DNA of 64,000 bases from Paenibacillus pinisoli (GCF_003605435.1 NZ_QXQB01000009.1:1-64000), one strand, 5' to 3'; positions 9,877 through 19,813 are shown, counted from the first letter of the stretch. A program made the numbers and translations. The notes: a model not told the origin generated them from the letters alone.

Positions 9877-11466
9877 TTATTGCTCCGATTCTCTGTCTGC
9901 GAACCGCTCGCTATACTGAATCGCCTTCCACAGCGCCTTCGCCTTGTTCATCGATTCCTCATATTCGCGGTTCGGGTCCGAGTCGATGACGATGCCCGCT
10001 CCGGCCTGAATATAGACGGTTCCGTCTTTGATCGCCATCGTTCTAATAATTATATTAAATTCCATATCCCCGTTATAGTCAATCCATCCCATCGATCCCG
10101 TATACGGGCCCCTGCGCACGGGCTCCAGCTCTTCAATGATCTCCATCGTGCGGATCTTCGGCGCGCCGGTAATGGTCCCGCCAGGGAAGGTCGCTGCGAT
10201 TACGTCATACGCATCCTTGCCGTCCGCCAGCTCCCCATCTACCTGCGACACCAAATGCATGACATGGGAGTAGCGTTCAATCACCATCAGTTCCTTCACC
10301 TTAACCGTTCCATAGGCAGAGATGCGCCCCAAATCATTGCGTTCCAGATCGACCAGCATAATATGCTCGGCGCGCTCCTTCTCATTCGTGCGCAGCTCCT
10401 CGGCGAACAGCAAATCCTCTTCCTCCGTGCGCCCCCTTCTGCGCGTGCCCGCAATCGGCCGAGTCCCCAGCTCGCGCCCCTTCAGCTCTACCAGCAATTC
10501 AGGCGAGGCCGACACCAGCTGGAAGTCAGGCGAACGAAGCATGCCCATATAGGGAGAAGGGTTAAAGAGTCTGAGCCACTCATAGAGCTCCTCTGGCGGC
10601 GTCGACACGGCTTTGGATTGCCGCTGGGCCAAGTTGACCTGGAATACGTCTCCTTGCCCGATATAGCGCTGTACAGCCCGCACAGCGTCCATATACATTT
10701 CCTTGGAAGTTGGAGATTCGACGCCCGGTATCGACTTGACGTCGATATGAAGCGATTCTCCTTCCATATAAGCCAATCTGCTTGCGCGCAGCTTCTCCGC
10801 CATCTCGCGCGCCTTCTCCTCCTCGAACCAGGTCAGCCAATAATCCGCCATTCCCTCGGCCCTTAGCGAGGCCTGCTCGTAGACGGCCCTCAGCTCTTCG
10901 TCCGACTGGCCGAACGATACCGGACTATGCACGACGCAATACACGACACTGCGCTTATGATCGACGACCCAAATTTCATTCATCCTCATGAACAAATAAT
11001 CCGGCAAGCCGGAATCGTCACTCGCCAGCTCCGGCAGACGCTCAATGGTGCGCACGATATCATAGCTCCAAAAGCCCGCGCACCCGCCCAGCCACTTCGG
11101 CCCGTCTGCTGCCGCGAGCCGCGGACCTTTGCCGTCGCTCATCCATGCCCGCACTACCTCCAGCGGCTTGCCCTTCCACTTCTTGCGCTCCCCGGAATGC
11201 TCGTCCAGCCCGCGGAAATCGATCGACTCCGCCTCCAGCCCTTTGCCGCGAATGACGCTGTCCGGATGCAGCCCCAGATAGGTGAACCTTCCGTCCTTGC
11301 CGCTCTCCAGCACGAAGGCATACGGCGAGGCGTCCTGCCACGCTTCCTCCCAGGAGGCCACCTTGCCTCCCTGCTCCCTCTGAAGCGGCAGCTCCTTCAC
11401 TAGCGGCAGCGTCGTATATCTCTGTTCGGCGCGCCACCGAATCCACTCTTCCCAGGCGGTAATCAT
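9877..11466 (-). CDS. pabB: aminodeoxychorismate synthase component I (chorismate-binding)
   Basis: Aminates chorismate with ammonia from PabA. The 529-residue protein has an N-terminal TrpE-like domain and a C-terminal chorismate-binding domain. Motifs include RPIAGTRRRG, KERAEHIMLVDLERNDLGRI and PGGTITGAPKIRTME. E. coli PabB has a catalytic Lys in the PIKGT segment, whereas this protein has Ala (PIAGT) as in anthranilate synthase. The pabA-pabC-folP context argues for the folate role. The start has a GGGGGA ribosome site. Confidence 0.9.
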   Translation of the reverse strand: MITAWEEWIRWRAEQRYTTLPLVKELPLQREQGGKVASWEEAWQDASPYAFVLESGKDGRFTYLGLHPDSVIRGKGLEAESIDFRGLDEHSGERKKWKGKPLEVVRAWMSDGKGPRLAAADGPKWLGGCAGFWSYDIVRTIERLPELASDDSGLPDYLFMRMNEIWVVDHKRSVVYCVVHSPVSFGQSDEELRAVYEQASLRAEGMADYWLTWFEEEKAREMAEKLRASRLAYMEGESLHIDVKSIPGVESPTSKEMYMDAVRAVQRYIGQGDVFQVNLAQRQSKAVSTPPEELYEWLRLFNPSPYMGMLRSPDFQLVSASPELLVELKGRELGTRPIAGTRRRGRTEEEDLLFAEELRTNEKERAEHIMLVDLERNDLGRISAYGTVKVKELMVIERYSHVMHLVSQVDGELADGKDAYDVIAATFPGGTITGAPKIRTMEIIEELEPVRRGPYTGSMGWIDYNGDMEFNIIIRTMAIKDGTVYIQAGAGIVIDSDPNREYEESMNKAKALWKAIQYSERFADRESEQ

Positions 11467-11521
11467 CTTGTAAATCCCCCGATCCCCGATGCTTATTTCG
11501 CTCAGTATACAGAAATGCCCG

Positions 11522-11561
11522 AGAAAAGAAAAGCGCCTTCCATCCCGAGGAATGAAAGGCT
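11522..11561 (-). terminator. cysK terminator
   Basis: AGCCTTTCATTCC-TCG-GGATGGAAGGC with G-U pairs and a TTTTCTTTTCTC tail on the minus strand, just past cysK and upstream of pabB. Confidence 0.7.
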
Positions 11562-11599
11562 CTTCTCTGACCTGCGTATGGTATAGATCCTAAAAAGGA

Positions 11600-12538
11600 T
11601 TAGTTCTCGAAGTTGAACAGAGGCGTGCTCAGGTAACGCTCGCCGTTGCTCGGTACGATCGCAACAACGCGCTTGCCTTTGCCCAGCTCCTTCGCTACCT
11701 TCAGCGCTGCAAAGATCGCTGCGCCGGAGGAGATGCCGCACAGAATGCCTTCTTCCTTCGCTGCGCGACGCGCATGCTCGAATGCATCCTCGTTCTCAAC
11801 CGTAATAATGCCGTCGTAGATCTCACGGTTCAGGATATCCGGGATAAAGTTCGCGCCGATACCTTGGATTTTGTGCGGGCCAGGGTTGCCGCCGGACAGA
11901 ATTGGAGATGCCGCAGGCTCTACCGCATACACCTTAATATCAGGGAAGCTTTCCTTCAGCACTTCGCCAGCGCCGGAGATCGTGCCGCCTGTGCCGATGC
12001 CTGCAATGAACGCATCCAGCTTGCCGTCCAGGGAGTTGATCGCTTCCACGATCTCAGGTCCTGTCGTCTCGCGGTGGATCTTCACGTTGGCTTGGTTTTT
12101 GAATTGTTGCGGAATGAAGTACGAAGGGTTCTCCTGAACCAGCTCTTCCGCTTTGCGCACTGCGCCGTTCATGCCTTCGGAGCCTGGCGTCAGCACCAGC
12201 TCAGCTCCGTATGCGCGAAGCAGGTTGCGGCGCTCGATACTCATCGTCTCAGGCATAACAAGAATCGCTTTGTAGCCTTTCGCAGCTGCTACAAGCGCAA
12301 GTCCGATACCCGTGTTGCCGCTCGTAGGCTCAACAATGGTGTCGCCCGGCTTAATGCGGCCTTCTTGCTCCGCCACTTCGATCATGCTGATCGCAATGCG
12401 GTCCTTCACGCTGGCACCCGGATTCTGGTACTCCAGCTTTACATAAATCTCCGCGCTGTCTTCAGGCACGAGGCGGTTCAAACGAACAAGGGGTGTATCT
12501 CCGATCAGATCAGTTACGCTTTGTACAATTTTGGCCAT
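11600..12538 (-). CDS. cysK: cysteine synthase A (O-acetylserine sulfhydrylase)
   Basis: A PLP enzyme making cysteine from O-acetylserine and sulfide. The 312-residue protein shows the PLP lysine in [11 protein letters not shown], the substrate loop [15 protein letters not shown], and the phosphate loop GTGGTISG; the terminal [10 protein letters not shown] is typical of CysK. It has its own promoter and terminator, although its place between the ppiC-type gene and pabB is conserved in Bacillus. An AAGGAGGAC ribosome site precedes the ATG. Confidence 0.97.
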   Translation of the reverse strand: MAKIVQSVTDLIGDTPLVRLNRLVPEDSAEIYVKLEYQNPGASVKDRIAISMIEVAEQEGRIKPGDTIVEPTSGNTGIGLALVAAAKGYKAILVMPETMSIERRNLLRAYGAELVLTPGSEGMNGAVRKAEELVQENPSYFIPQQFKNQANVKIHRETTGPEIVEAINSLDGKLDAFIAGIGTGGTISGAGEVLKESFPDIKVYAVEPAASPILSGGNPGPHKIQGIGANFIPDILNREIYDGIITVENEDAFEHARRAAKEEGILCGISSGAAIFAALKVAKELGKGKRVVAIVPSNGERYLSTPLFNFEN

Positions 12539-12591
12539 GGAATGAAAGTCCTCCTTATTCCGACTAAAATAGTTGGTTTTTGACTAATTAC

Positions 12592-12621
12592 ATCTTATCA
12601 ATCTCGCGCCAATGTTGTCAA
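12592..12621 (-). promoter_or_regulatory. cysK promoter
   Basis: TTGACA (12616-12621) and TAAGAT (12592-12597) with an 18-base spacer on the minus strand. The leader contains TTTTAGTCGGAATAA, which may be part of a CymR-type operator, but this is only a loose resemblance. Confidence 0.7.
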
Positions 12622-12751
12622 TAGTCACTTTTGCTTTCTATCAAGCGTAAACGGCTATCGCCGTCCTCTGGCGGCAACAGCTCACGTTTCGCGGTGAAAT
12701 ATAAGTCCAGTATAGCGTGAAACTTATACTTCCTTATATTTTGGAAAAAAA

Positions 12752-12776
12752 ACGACCGCGCTCCCAGCACGGTCGT
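12752..12776 (-). terminator. terminator of the nad-coaX-hslO-ppiC operon
   Basis: ACGACCGTGCT-GGG-AGCGCGGTCGT followed by a T8 run, directly past the foldase gene on the minus strand. Confidence 0.9.
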
Positions 12777-12778
12777 GT

Positions 12779-13732
12779 TCACTTCATCATCATCGCATCA
12801 TAACGCATGAGCAGCTCATCCTCCATCACATTCAGAGGCTTGGCCCGCTCCAGCGCAAGCTGCCTGCGAGCCTGCTCGAACAGCCGGTCGCTTGCCAGGT
12901 TGGACGTTGACTTCCGGCCTGCCAGCTCAATAATCGCATAACCTTTCTCCGCCAGTTCGATTGGTCCGGCAATTTCCGCAACAGCCATTGCGGCTGCTGC
13001 GGCCAGAACCTCTTCGTCATGGAACGGATCATCCGCATCGACCATCCCCAGATCCCCGCCGTCTTCAGCCGTAAATTCATCATTGGAGTAGAGCCTGGCC
13101 ATAGCCGCGAACGACTCCCCGTCCATCAGCTTCGACAGCACGCTCTCCGCCTGCTCTCTTGTACTCGTCACAATCCAGCGCAGATGGTATTGCAGCTGCG
13201 GCTCGAATTGCTCCGGGTGGTCCTGCATGTAGCGCTCCACCTCATGATCGGCGACCGTTATATCCTTGATTGTAAAATGCTCCAGCAGCAGCCGGTAGCG
13301 GTACTCTTCCTGAATCTGCTCCCTGGACAATCCGAGCTGTTCCTTCATCATTCGATAGAACGCTTCTTCATCCCCGTAGCCTTCCGCCGCAGCGGCAATC
13401 TCCCGGTTCAGCTCCTCCTGGGAGACGCGGTATCCGGTCGCCTTCGACTCCAGCTCCAGCGCATGCCGGAGCATCAATGCCCGAAGCACTTCGTCTCCAT
13501 ACTGCTTGTACAGCTCGCCGGTCAGCTCATCTCTTGTAATCGGCTGGCCTCCAACCGACGCCACTACGCTCCCATCGGAATCGGACGGAGCAGGGGGCAT
13601 CGACGGTCCGCCTTGCTCGCTTCCCCGTAAACCAGGCAACGGCCACACCTTCACCACCACCATGCCCGTCAGAGCAATCATACAGACGGCTTGAAGGATG
13701 ACCACAGCCTTCAGAACCTCATATCTCTTCAT
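12779..13732 (-). CDS. membrane-anchored PpiC-type peptidyl-prolyl isomerase
   Basis: A 317-residue protein with one N-terminal membrane segment (about residues 8-30, VVILQAVCMIALTGMVVVKV) and an extracellular part. A SurA/PrsA-like N-terminal chaperone region is followed by a parvulin domain (about 190-280) with RWIVTSTREQAE, ARLYSNDEFTAEDGGDLGM and GYAIIEL. There is no lipobox, unlike PrsA. The ATG at 13732 is chosen because the upstream in-frame residues are poorly structured and overlap hslO. It corresponds in position to B. subtilis yacD. It probably assists folding of exported proteins. Confidence 0.85.
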   Translation of the reverse strand: MKRYEVLKAVVILQAVCMIALTGMVVVKVWPLPGLRGSEQGGPSMPPAPSDSDGSVVASVGGQPITRDELTGELYKQYGDEVLRALMLRHALELESKATGYRVSQEELNREIAAAAEGYGDEEAFYRMMKEQLGLSREQIQEEYRYRLLLEHFTIKDITVADHEVERYMQDHPEQFEPQLQYHLRWIVTSTREQAESVLSKLMDGESFAAMARLYSNDEFTAEDGGDLGMVDADDPFHDEEVLAAAAAMAVAEIAGPIELAEKGYAIIELAGRKSTSNLASDRLFEQARRQLALERAKPLNVMEDELLMRYDAMMMK

Positions 13733-13751
13733 GGCCTGGACTGCCTTTCTA

Positions 13752-14657
13752 TTATTGAACCGGCTTCGGCTTTGCTTGTGCCAGCAATTGCTCCAGCCGC
13801 TCCTTGCCGAACGAATACTTCTCATTGCAGAAGTGGCATACGACTTCCGCCTTTGCATCATCCTCAATAATCATGCGCAGCTCGGATTCCCCAAGGCTGA
13901 TCAGCGTCTGCTCCACTCTCTCCTCGGAGCATTGGCATTTGAACATCAGCGGCATCGTATCGTGAATAATCAGATCTTCCTCGCCTACCAACCATTTTAG
14001 CAGATCCTCCGGCGTCTGGCCTTGGGCCAGCAAAGTCGTCACCGGCGGCATCTTGGCTACCGCCTCTTCCAGACGGGTAATCTCGGCGTCCGAAAGGCCC
14101 GGCATCAACTGAACGATGTAGCCGCCTGCTTGCAGGACGGAATTATCATTCTCCACCAACACGCCTACGCCTACAGCGGATGGCGTCTGCTCCGATACTG
14201 CGAAATAATACGTGAAGTCCTCCGCAAGCTCCCCCGAGATTAGCGGAACGCTGCCCCGGTACGGCTCCTTAAGGCCAAGGTCCTTCGTAACATGGATATA
14301 CCCGGACGTGCCCACTGCACCGGCCACGTCGAGCTTGCCTCTCTCATTGCTGTTATGATGTGCCTGAGGATGATCGACATAACCGCGAATCTCTCCGTCT
14401 GCGTTGGCATCGACGACGACCTGGCCGATCGGCCCGTCGCCCTTCACTTGAATCGTCAATCTTTCCTTGCCCTTCAGCATAGCGCCCATCATGGCGCCTA
14501 CCGACAGCGTGCGGCCCAGTGCCGCCGTCGCCGTAGGGAAAGAATCGTGACGTCGCCGCAGCTCCTCCACGATATTGGTCGTGCGGGTCGCGAATACGCG
14601 AATCTTCCCGCCCCAAGCCGTGCCGCGCACCAATATGTCCTTCAGCTGCTCTGTCAT
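13752..14657 (-). CDS. hslO: redox-regulated chaperone Hsp33
   Basis: A cytosolic holdase activated by oxidation. The 301-residue protein ends in the zinc-binding redox switch: CQC (about 237-239) and CHFC about 30 residues later. An AGGAGGG ribosome site precedes the ATG, which lies 4 bases past the coaX stop. The order coaX-hslO-ppiC-cysK is the same as in B. subtilis. Confidence 0.96.
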   Translation of the reverse strand: MTEQLKDILVRGTAWGGKIRVFATRTTNIVEELRRRHDSFPTATAALGRTLSVGAMMGAMLKGKERLTIQVKGDGPIGQVVVDANADGEIRGYVDHPQAHHNSNERGKLDVAGAVGTSGYIHVTKDLGLKEPYRGSVPLISGELAEDFTYYFAVSEQTPSAVGVGVLVENDNSVLQAGGYIVQLMPGLSDAEITRLEEAVAKMPPVTTLLAQGQTPEDLLKWLVGEEDLIIHDTMPLMFKCQCSEERVEQTLISLGESELRMIIEDDAKAEVVCHFCNEKYSFGKERLEQLLAQAKPKPVQ

Positions 14658-14661
14658 CTAT

Positions 14662-15432
14662 TTAACCCTCCTGGTTGCGTTCATAAATAATTCTCAAGCC
14701 TTCCAGCGTCAGCAGCGGATCCACCTCTTGAATCGTCTCCGATTCGGCGGCAATCAGCTCCGCCAGCCCGCCTGTCGCAACCACCTTCGGATTCACGCCG
14801 AATTCGGCCCGAATGCGGTTCACAATACCATCAACCTGTCCAGCATAGCCATAAATAATACCTGCTTGCATCGACGTAATCGGATTTCGCCCAATGACGC
14901 TCTTCGGCTTCTGCAGCTCAATGCGCGGCAGCTTCGCTGCGCGCTGATAGAGCGCTTCCGTAGAGATGCCGATGCCGGGCACGATCGCTCCGCCGAGGTA
15001 ACTGCCTGTTGTATCAATATAATCGAAGGTAGTTGCTGTACCGAAGTCAACGACGATAAGCGGGTAGCCGTACTTCTCGATGCCCGCAACCGAATTCACA
15101 ATCCGGTCCGCCCCCACTTCTCGCGGATTTTCGTAACGGATATTCAGACCTGTCTTCACGCCCGGTCCGACAATAAGAGGCGTCTTGCGCACATATTTCA
15201 GGCAAAGCTGCTCCAGCGTCCGCATCAGCGGCGGAACGACCGAGGAGATAATGACGCCATCCACTTGCTCCATCTTAATCCCTGCATACAGGAACAAGTT
15301 ATGAATGTTCATGCCGTATTCATCCACGGTAGCCGAGCGGTTCGTGCTCAGCCTCCAATGATATAGAAGCTCCTGGCCGCGGTAGATGCCGAGCACAATA
15401 TTCGTATTGCCCACGTCAATGACCAGAATCAT
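14662..15432 (-). CDS. coaX: type III pantothenate kinase
   Basis: Phosphorylates pantothenate, the first step of coenzyme A synthesis. The 256-residue ASKHA-fold protein starts with the phosphate loop [14 protein letters not shown] and contains [11 protein letters not shown] and [13 protein letters not shown], typical of CoaX rather than CoaA. The ATG overlaps the nadC stop by 4 bases and has AAGGAGGTC upstream, so it is coupled to the nad genes. Confidence 0.96.
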   Translation of the reverse strand: MILVIDVGNTNIVLGIYRGQELLYHWRLSTNRSATVDEYGMNIHNLFLYAGIKMEQVDGVIISSVVPPLMRTLEQLCLKYVRKTPLIVGPGVKTGLNIRYENPREVGADRIVNSVAGIEKYGYPLIVVDFGTATTFDYIDTTGSYLGGAIVPGIGISTEALYQRAAKLPRIELQKPKSVIGRNPITSMQAGIIYGYAGQVDGIVNRIRAEFGVNPKVVATGGLAELIAAESETIQEVDPLLTLEGLRIIYERNQEG

Positions 15433-16313
15433 CCCCGGCCGACCTCCTTCTTCTCATTGAGATCCAAGCTGATATCAAGCGCTTGGAAGGAGTAAGTCAG
15501 ACCGCCGACCGAGATCACATCGACGCCGCATGCGGCAATGCCGTGTATGGTATCCAGCTTCACGCCGCCGGAGGCCTCTACAATAATATGAGGCGACGTT
15601 GCTTTGATCAAGGCAACGGATTCCCTCATCAATTCATGCGTCATGTTGTCCAGCATAATGATGTCAGCGCCGCAAGCGAGCGCCTCCTCTACCTGTGCCA
15701 GCGACTCCGTCTCCACTTCGATCTTCATCGTATGCGGAATTTGGCGGCGTGCCGAAGAGACGGCAGCGGCAATGCCGCCTGCGCCCTTAATATGGTTATC
15801 CTTGATCATGACCGCATCATACAAGCCGAACCGGTGATTGAAGCCGCCGCCTACTCGCACCGCGTACTTCTCCAGCATGCGATGGCCAGGCGTTGTCTTG
15901 CGCGTGTCGACCAGACGGACCGGAAGCCCTTGAAGCGCATCGACAAAAGCTTTTGTTTTCGTAGCAATGCCGGACAGCCGCTGCATAAGATTTAGCGCAA
16001 GCCGCTCGCCAGTCAGAATGCTGTGCGTGCTGCCCTCTACTTGAATGAGCACCGTGCCCTTGGTGACGTTATCTCCATCGTTCACCTTCGCTTCGAAGGC
16101 AAGCTCCGGGTCCACCACCTCGAACACCAGCTTCGCCAGCGGAATACCCGCGATAACGCCATCTTCCTTCACATGGATGACAGCGGTCGAACGGGAGCCT
16201 GCCGCAATCGTCGTCTCCGTCGTGATGTCGCCGCTGCCGATATCCTCAGCCAGCCAGCTTCTGATCTGCTCTCTCATCTGCGCGTCATATCCGCCTGTCG
16301 TCCACTCAAACAT
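15429..16313 (-). CDS. nadC: nicotinate-nucleotide pyrophosphorylase (quinolinate phosphoribosyltransferase)
   Basis: Converts quinolinate and PRPP to nicotinate mononucleotide. The 294-residue protein shows [40 protein letters not shown] and IEVE followed by the C-terminal barrel motif EASGGV. It overlaps nadB by 8 bases and coaX by 4, so three NAD genes and coaX form one coupled unit. Confidence 0.96.
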   Translation of the reverse strand: MFEWTTGGYDAQMREQIRSWLAEDIGSGDITTETTIAAGSRSTAVIHVKEDGVIAGIPLAKLVFEVVDPELAFEAKVNDGDNVTKGTVLIQVEGSTHSILTGERLALNLMQRLSGIATKTKAFVDALQGLPVRLVDTRKTTPGHRMLEKYAVRVGGGFNHRFGLYDAVMIKDNHIKGAGGIAAAVSSARRQIPHTMKIEVETESLAQVEEALACGADIIMLDNMTHELMRESVALIKATSPHIIVEASGGVKLDTIHGIAACGVDVISVGGLTYSFQALDISLDLNEKKEVGRG

Positions 16314-17919
16314 CTTCGATTCGCTCCTCGGTCATGCCTTTTGTACGGTGCAGCACCGTATGTTTTCTCCATACCAGATCATCGCGCTCCGGGAAGTCCT
16401 CCCGGTAATGTGCGCCGCGGCTCTCTTCGCGCGTAATCGCCGACTCCGTCATCAATAGGGCGCAAGTGAGCATATTCGCGAACTCGAACTCCTCGCGTTC
16501 CGTCAGAATGGACTGGAAGATCGGCAGCTGCCGCTTCAGCTCTTCCAGACCTTTCTTCAGACCTGTCTCATCTCGCTTCAGCCCGACGTACCGGACCATG
16601 ATCTTCTGCAGCTTCAGCCGGCGCTCGACGACCGCCTGCATAGGAGCGCTGCTGCGCTCAACTTCATTATAGAACTTAGGCTCCATATCAAGCGGCGGCG
16701 AATGCTCAATCCGCTTCACGATACGGCGGCCGAATACAATCGCTTCGGACAGCGAATTGCTCGCCAGCCGATTCGCGCCGTGCACGCCGGTCGAAGACAC
16801 CTCGCCGCAGGCGAATAGCCGCTTAATATTCGTCTCGCCATTCAGGTCCGTCTTCACGCCGCCCATCATATAGTGCATGGCAGGCGCTACCGGAATCCAG
16901 TCAGAGGTAAGATCAAGCCCGTATTTCAAGCAATATTCATAGATCGTCGGGAAGCGGTGCTTCACCATATCGGCATGCTCATGCGTAATATCCAGATACA
17001 CAAAGGTCGACTTGGTCGCTTCCATCTCGCTGACGATAGCCCGTGCCACAACATCGCGAGGCGCAAGCTCCAACTGCTCGTGGTAACGCTCCATGAAGCG
17101 CTCGCCTTTGATGTTGCGAAGGACAGCGCCTTCTCCGCGTACCGCTTCCGATATGAGGAACCGCGGAGCGCCTGGGTAGCATAGAGCCGTTGGATGGAAT
17201 TGGACAAATTCCGCATCCCTTATGTAAGCGCCGGCGCGATAAGCCATAGCTACTCCGTCACCTGTCGCCACTTCCGGATTGGTCGTATAGCGATAGAGCT
17301 GACCCGCGCCGCCCGAGCACAGAATCGTGGCTTTGCCGCGCACGAACAACCTCTCGCCATTCGGCTTCTGCACAATCGCCCCGCAGCATTCTCCGTCCTG
17401 GGTAACTAGATCGATTACAAAATGGTCATCCCACACTTCGATTTTTTCATTGGCGACCGCATTCTCAGACAAGGCCCGCACAATCTCATATCCCGTTGCG
17501 TCGCCGTTGGCATGCAGAATACGCCGCTGGCTGTGGGCGCCTTCCTTGGTCAACGCGAATTCGCCGTTCTCCAGATCGAACTGCGTGCCCATCTTGATAA
17601 GGCTATGAACACCCTTCGGCCCTTCATGCACCAGGACATCGACCGCTTCCTCCGAGCATAGACCTGCGCCCGCAACGAGTGTATCCTGCCTGTGGTAGGC
17701 AGGCGAATCCTCATCGGAGATAACGGCAGCAATGCCGCCCTGTGCATAACGCGTATTGCTGTCGAGCAGCGACTTCTTCGTGATCATCAGCACCGAATGC
17801 TGTCTGCTTGCCCGTATAGCGGTAAAAAGACCGGCAATGCCGGCCCCAATTACGATGACATCTTTATCTAAGACTGGCAGCTTATCCAGCTCCACATCGA
17901 CCAAATATCTTGGAATCAT
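16306..17919 (-). CDS. nadB: L-aspartate oxidase
   Basis: A flavoprotein oxidising L-aspartate to iminoaspartate, the substrate of NadA. The 537-residue protein opens with the FAD dinucleotide fold DVIVIGAGIAGLFTAI; ARYAQGGIAA and HANGDATGYEIVRAL are also family features. The start is set to ATG 17919 because AAGGAG lies 9 bases upstream; a GTG at 17937 would overlap that site. Confidence 0.95.
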   Translation of the reverse strand: MIPRYLVDVELDKLPVLDKDVIVIGAGIAGLFTAIRASRQHSVLMITKKSLLDSNTRYAQGGIAAVISDEDSPAYHRQDTLVAGAGLCSEEAVDVLVHEGPKGVHSLIKMGTQFDLENGEFALTKEGAHSQRRILHANGDATGYEIVRALSENAVANEKIEVWDDHFVIDLVTQDGECCGAIVQKPNGERLFVRGKATILCSGGAGQLYRYTTNPEVATGDGVAMAYRAGAYIRDAEFVQFHPTALCYPGAPRFLISEAVRGEGAVLRNIKGERFMERYHEQLELAPRDVVARAIVSEMEATKSTFVYLDITHEHADMVKHRFPTIYEYCLKYGLDLTSDWIPVAPAMHYMMGGVKTDLNGETNIKRLFACGEVSSTGVHGANRLASNSLSEAIVFGRRIVKRIEHSPPLDMEPKFYNEVERSSAPMQAVVERRLKLQKIMVRYVGLKRDETGLKKGLEELKRQLPIFQSILTEREEFEFANMLTCALLMTESAITREESRGAHYREDFPERDDLVWRKHTVLHRTKGMTEERIEDV

Positions 17920-17995
17920 AACGCTTAGCTCCTTCACCCAGGTGTCATCTAAATTTGAACACTGCGACTACCGCGCATAAGCGAAGCAGCGCATG

Positions 17996-18934
17996 CTACT
18001 TCACTTGCAGCATGCGCTCGAGCGACAGACGGGCTTTGTCCGCAACTGCAGGCGGAACGTAAATTTGCGGCTGCATCGTCTCAAGAGCTTTGACGAGCTT
18101 CTTCAAATTGTTCACCTTCATGTTCGGACATACCAAATATTTGGACGCGAAGTGGAACGTCTTGTCCGGGCTGTCCAGTCTCAGCTGATAGCCTGTTCCG
18201 TCTTCTGTGCCCACGATGAATTCCTGAGCGTCGGACTCTTTGCAATACTTAAGAATAGCAGTCGTGCTGCCGACAAAATCGCCAAGCTCCACGACTTCCG
18301 GACGGCATTCCGGATGAACGACGAACTGCGCGTTCGGGTACTTCGCCTTCATCTCTTCAACGTCTTTCACCGTCAGCATGTCATGCGTGTTGCAGTAGCC
18401 TTCCCAGATGATTATCTTTTTGTCGGTGTTCTGCTGCACGTAGTGGCCCAGGTTTTTGTCCGGCACCCAGATCACTTCGTCGCTTTCTACAGAGTTGACC
18501 ACCTTCACCGCGTTCGCCGATGTACAGCAAATATCCGTCTCCGCCTTGATCTCGGCCGACGAGTTGATGTATGTCACGACTGTGGCATTCGGGTGCTGAG
18601 CCTTCAGCTTGCGCAAGCCATCGACGTTGACCATGTCAGCCATCGGGCAGCCCGCGCGTTCGTCCGGAATAATAACCGTCTTGTTCGGAGCCAGAATCTT
18701 GGCGCTCTCCCCCATGAAGTGTACGCCGCAGAACACGATAACCTCGGCATCCGTCTGGGCAGCCTTCTGCGCAAGCAAGAAGGAATCCCCGCGGAAATCC
18801 GCTACTTCCTGTATTTCATCCCGCTGATAATAATGAGCAAGAATAATGGCATTACGCTCTTTCTTCAATTGCAACAGCCTCTCGCGCAGCTCACGATTCT
18901 GCTCCGCTTTGCGCTCCAGTGCCAATGCTTCCAC
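17996..18934 (-). CDS. nadA: quinolinate synthase
   Basis: Condenses iminoaspartate with dihydroxyacetone phosphate on a [4Fe-4S] cluster to form quinolinate. The 312-residue protein contains AHYYQRDEIQEVAD and candidate cluster cysteines in ERAGCPM, HPECRPE and LVCPNM. The start is GTG, with AGAGGAGAGG upstream. As first gene of nadA-nadB-nadC-coaX it has a strong promoter with a palindrome in its spacer. Confidence 0.95.
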   Translation of the reverse strand: MEALALERKAEQNRELRERLLQLKKERNAIILAHYYQRDEIQEVADFRGDSFLLAQKAAQTDAEVIVFCGVHFMGESAKILAPNKTVIIPDERAGCPMADMVNVDGLRKLKAQHPNATVVTYINSSAEIKAETDICCTSANAVKVVNSVESDEVIWVPDKNLGHYVQQNTDKKIIIWEGYCNTHDMLTVKDVEEMKAKYPNAQFVVHPECRPEVVELGDFVGSTTAILKYCKESDAQEFIVGTEDGTGYQLRLDSPDKTFHFASKYLVCPNMKVNNLKKLVKALETMQPQIYVPPAVADKARLSLERMLQVK

Positions 18935-19092
18935 GTTAATCCTCTCCTCTTATGAGGGATGGGCCTTTCGGTGACGCGCGATGGTCCCATTCCGTTATGC
19001 GGCATAGCGACTTTGTGAAATGATGCACAAACTCAGGGATTCGCTTGCCTATAGTTTAAACCAAAAGGGATAAATTCATTTGATTAAGATTT

Positions 19093-19121
19093 AATTTACA
19101 CTTGGCAAGTGGCTCTGTCAA
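19093..19121 (-). promoter_or_regulatory. nad operon promoter with palindromic spacer
   Basis: TTGACA (19116-19121) and TAAATT (19093-19098) with a 17-base spacer. The perfect 13-base palindrome CACTTGCCAAGTG (19099-19111) fills most of the spacer, the expected place for a repressor site. Confidence 0.7.
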
Positions 19122-19149
19122 TGGATGTTTCCTCATTTTATAGAAAAGA

Positions 19150-19172
19150 AGCCCGTCCTTGCCGGACGAGCT
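19150..19172 (-). terminator. terminator of the VOC-fold gene
   Basis: AGCTCGTCC-GGCAA-GGACGGGCT followed by TCTTTTC on the minus strand. Confidence 0.75.
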
Positions 19173-19220
19173 CTGGTCATTATTATTCGGTTCTGCTGTT
19201 ATATCGAACATTCGGCTGCA

Positions 19221-19613
19221 TTAGGCCAGGTTCAATTGCCACGTTACCCCGAAGCGGTCGGCTACCCAGGCGAACTTTCGGCTGAAGCCGTATTCACCAA
19301 GGGGCATCAAAGCTTTTCCGCCTTCCGACAACTTTGCACATAACGTCTCAATCTCATGCTCGGAGGAACAATTTACATATAAGGAGATCGCAGGCGTAAA
19401 GCCGAATGCATGCTTAACATGGCTATCGATGCACATGTAGGTGGTGCCAGCCAGCTTGAACGTGGCATGGATGACTGTCCCCTCCTCGCCGGGTCCTTCA
19501 GGCCCGTACCTGGAGATGCTTATCACTTCAGAATCCTCGAACAGCGAGAGATAGAAGTTCATGGCTTCCTCCGCTTGACCCTCGAACATCAGGAACGTAT
19601 TGATTTTTTGCAT
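19221..19613 (-). CDS. VOC-superfamily protein, PhnB/3-demethylubiquinone methyltransferase-like
   Basis: A 130-residue glyoxalase-fold (VOC) protein. It starts MQKINTFLMFEGQAEEAMNF and ends with FAWVADRFGVTWQLNL, the pattern of the PhnB-like family. No function is established for most members, and the methyltransferase name often attached to them is not supported by a catalytic motif here. The ATG at 19613 follows a GAGGAGGAA ribosome site. It is a single gene with its own terminator inserted between the nad operon and the ABC transporter. Confidence 0.85.
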   Translation of the reverse strand: MQKINTFLMFEGQAEEAMNFYLSLFEDSEVISISRYGPEGPGEEGTVIHATFKLAGTTYMCIDSHVKHAFGFTPAISLYVNCSSEHEIETLCAKLSEGGKALMPLGEYGFSRKFAWVADRFGVTWQLNLA

Positions 19614-19728
19614 TTGAAATTCCTCCTCTAGTCTTAAGAATGATAAGTCAGGCCGTCTTCTGCAAAGTCTTTCTAGCCAAGCCGAATATGATTCATCCCA
19701 TGCTTGCATGTCTGCATGCTCTGACTAA

Positions 19729-19775
19729 AAAGATCGCACTCCTTCGCTGGCTGGCTGCAATGGAGTGCGATCTTT
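19729..19775 (-). terminator. terminator of the ABC transporter operon
   Basis: AAAGATCGCACTCC and GGAGTGCGATCTTT form a 14-bp perfect stem with a 19-base loop, followed by TTAG on the minus strand. Confidence 0.85.
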
Positions 19776-19813
19776 GACATAAGAGCGACCAAGCGGGCCG
19801 CTCATGATTCAAG

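Noticed and set aside
12539-12591. T-box or other riboswitch before cysK
   Set aside because: The leader is too short and lacks the T-box sequence; only an ordinary promoter is visible.
13733-13867. 45-residue upstream extension of the PpiC-type protein
   Set aside because: It overlaps hslO, is Arg/Ser-rich, and would bury the membrane anchor inside the chain; ATG 13732 is better.
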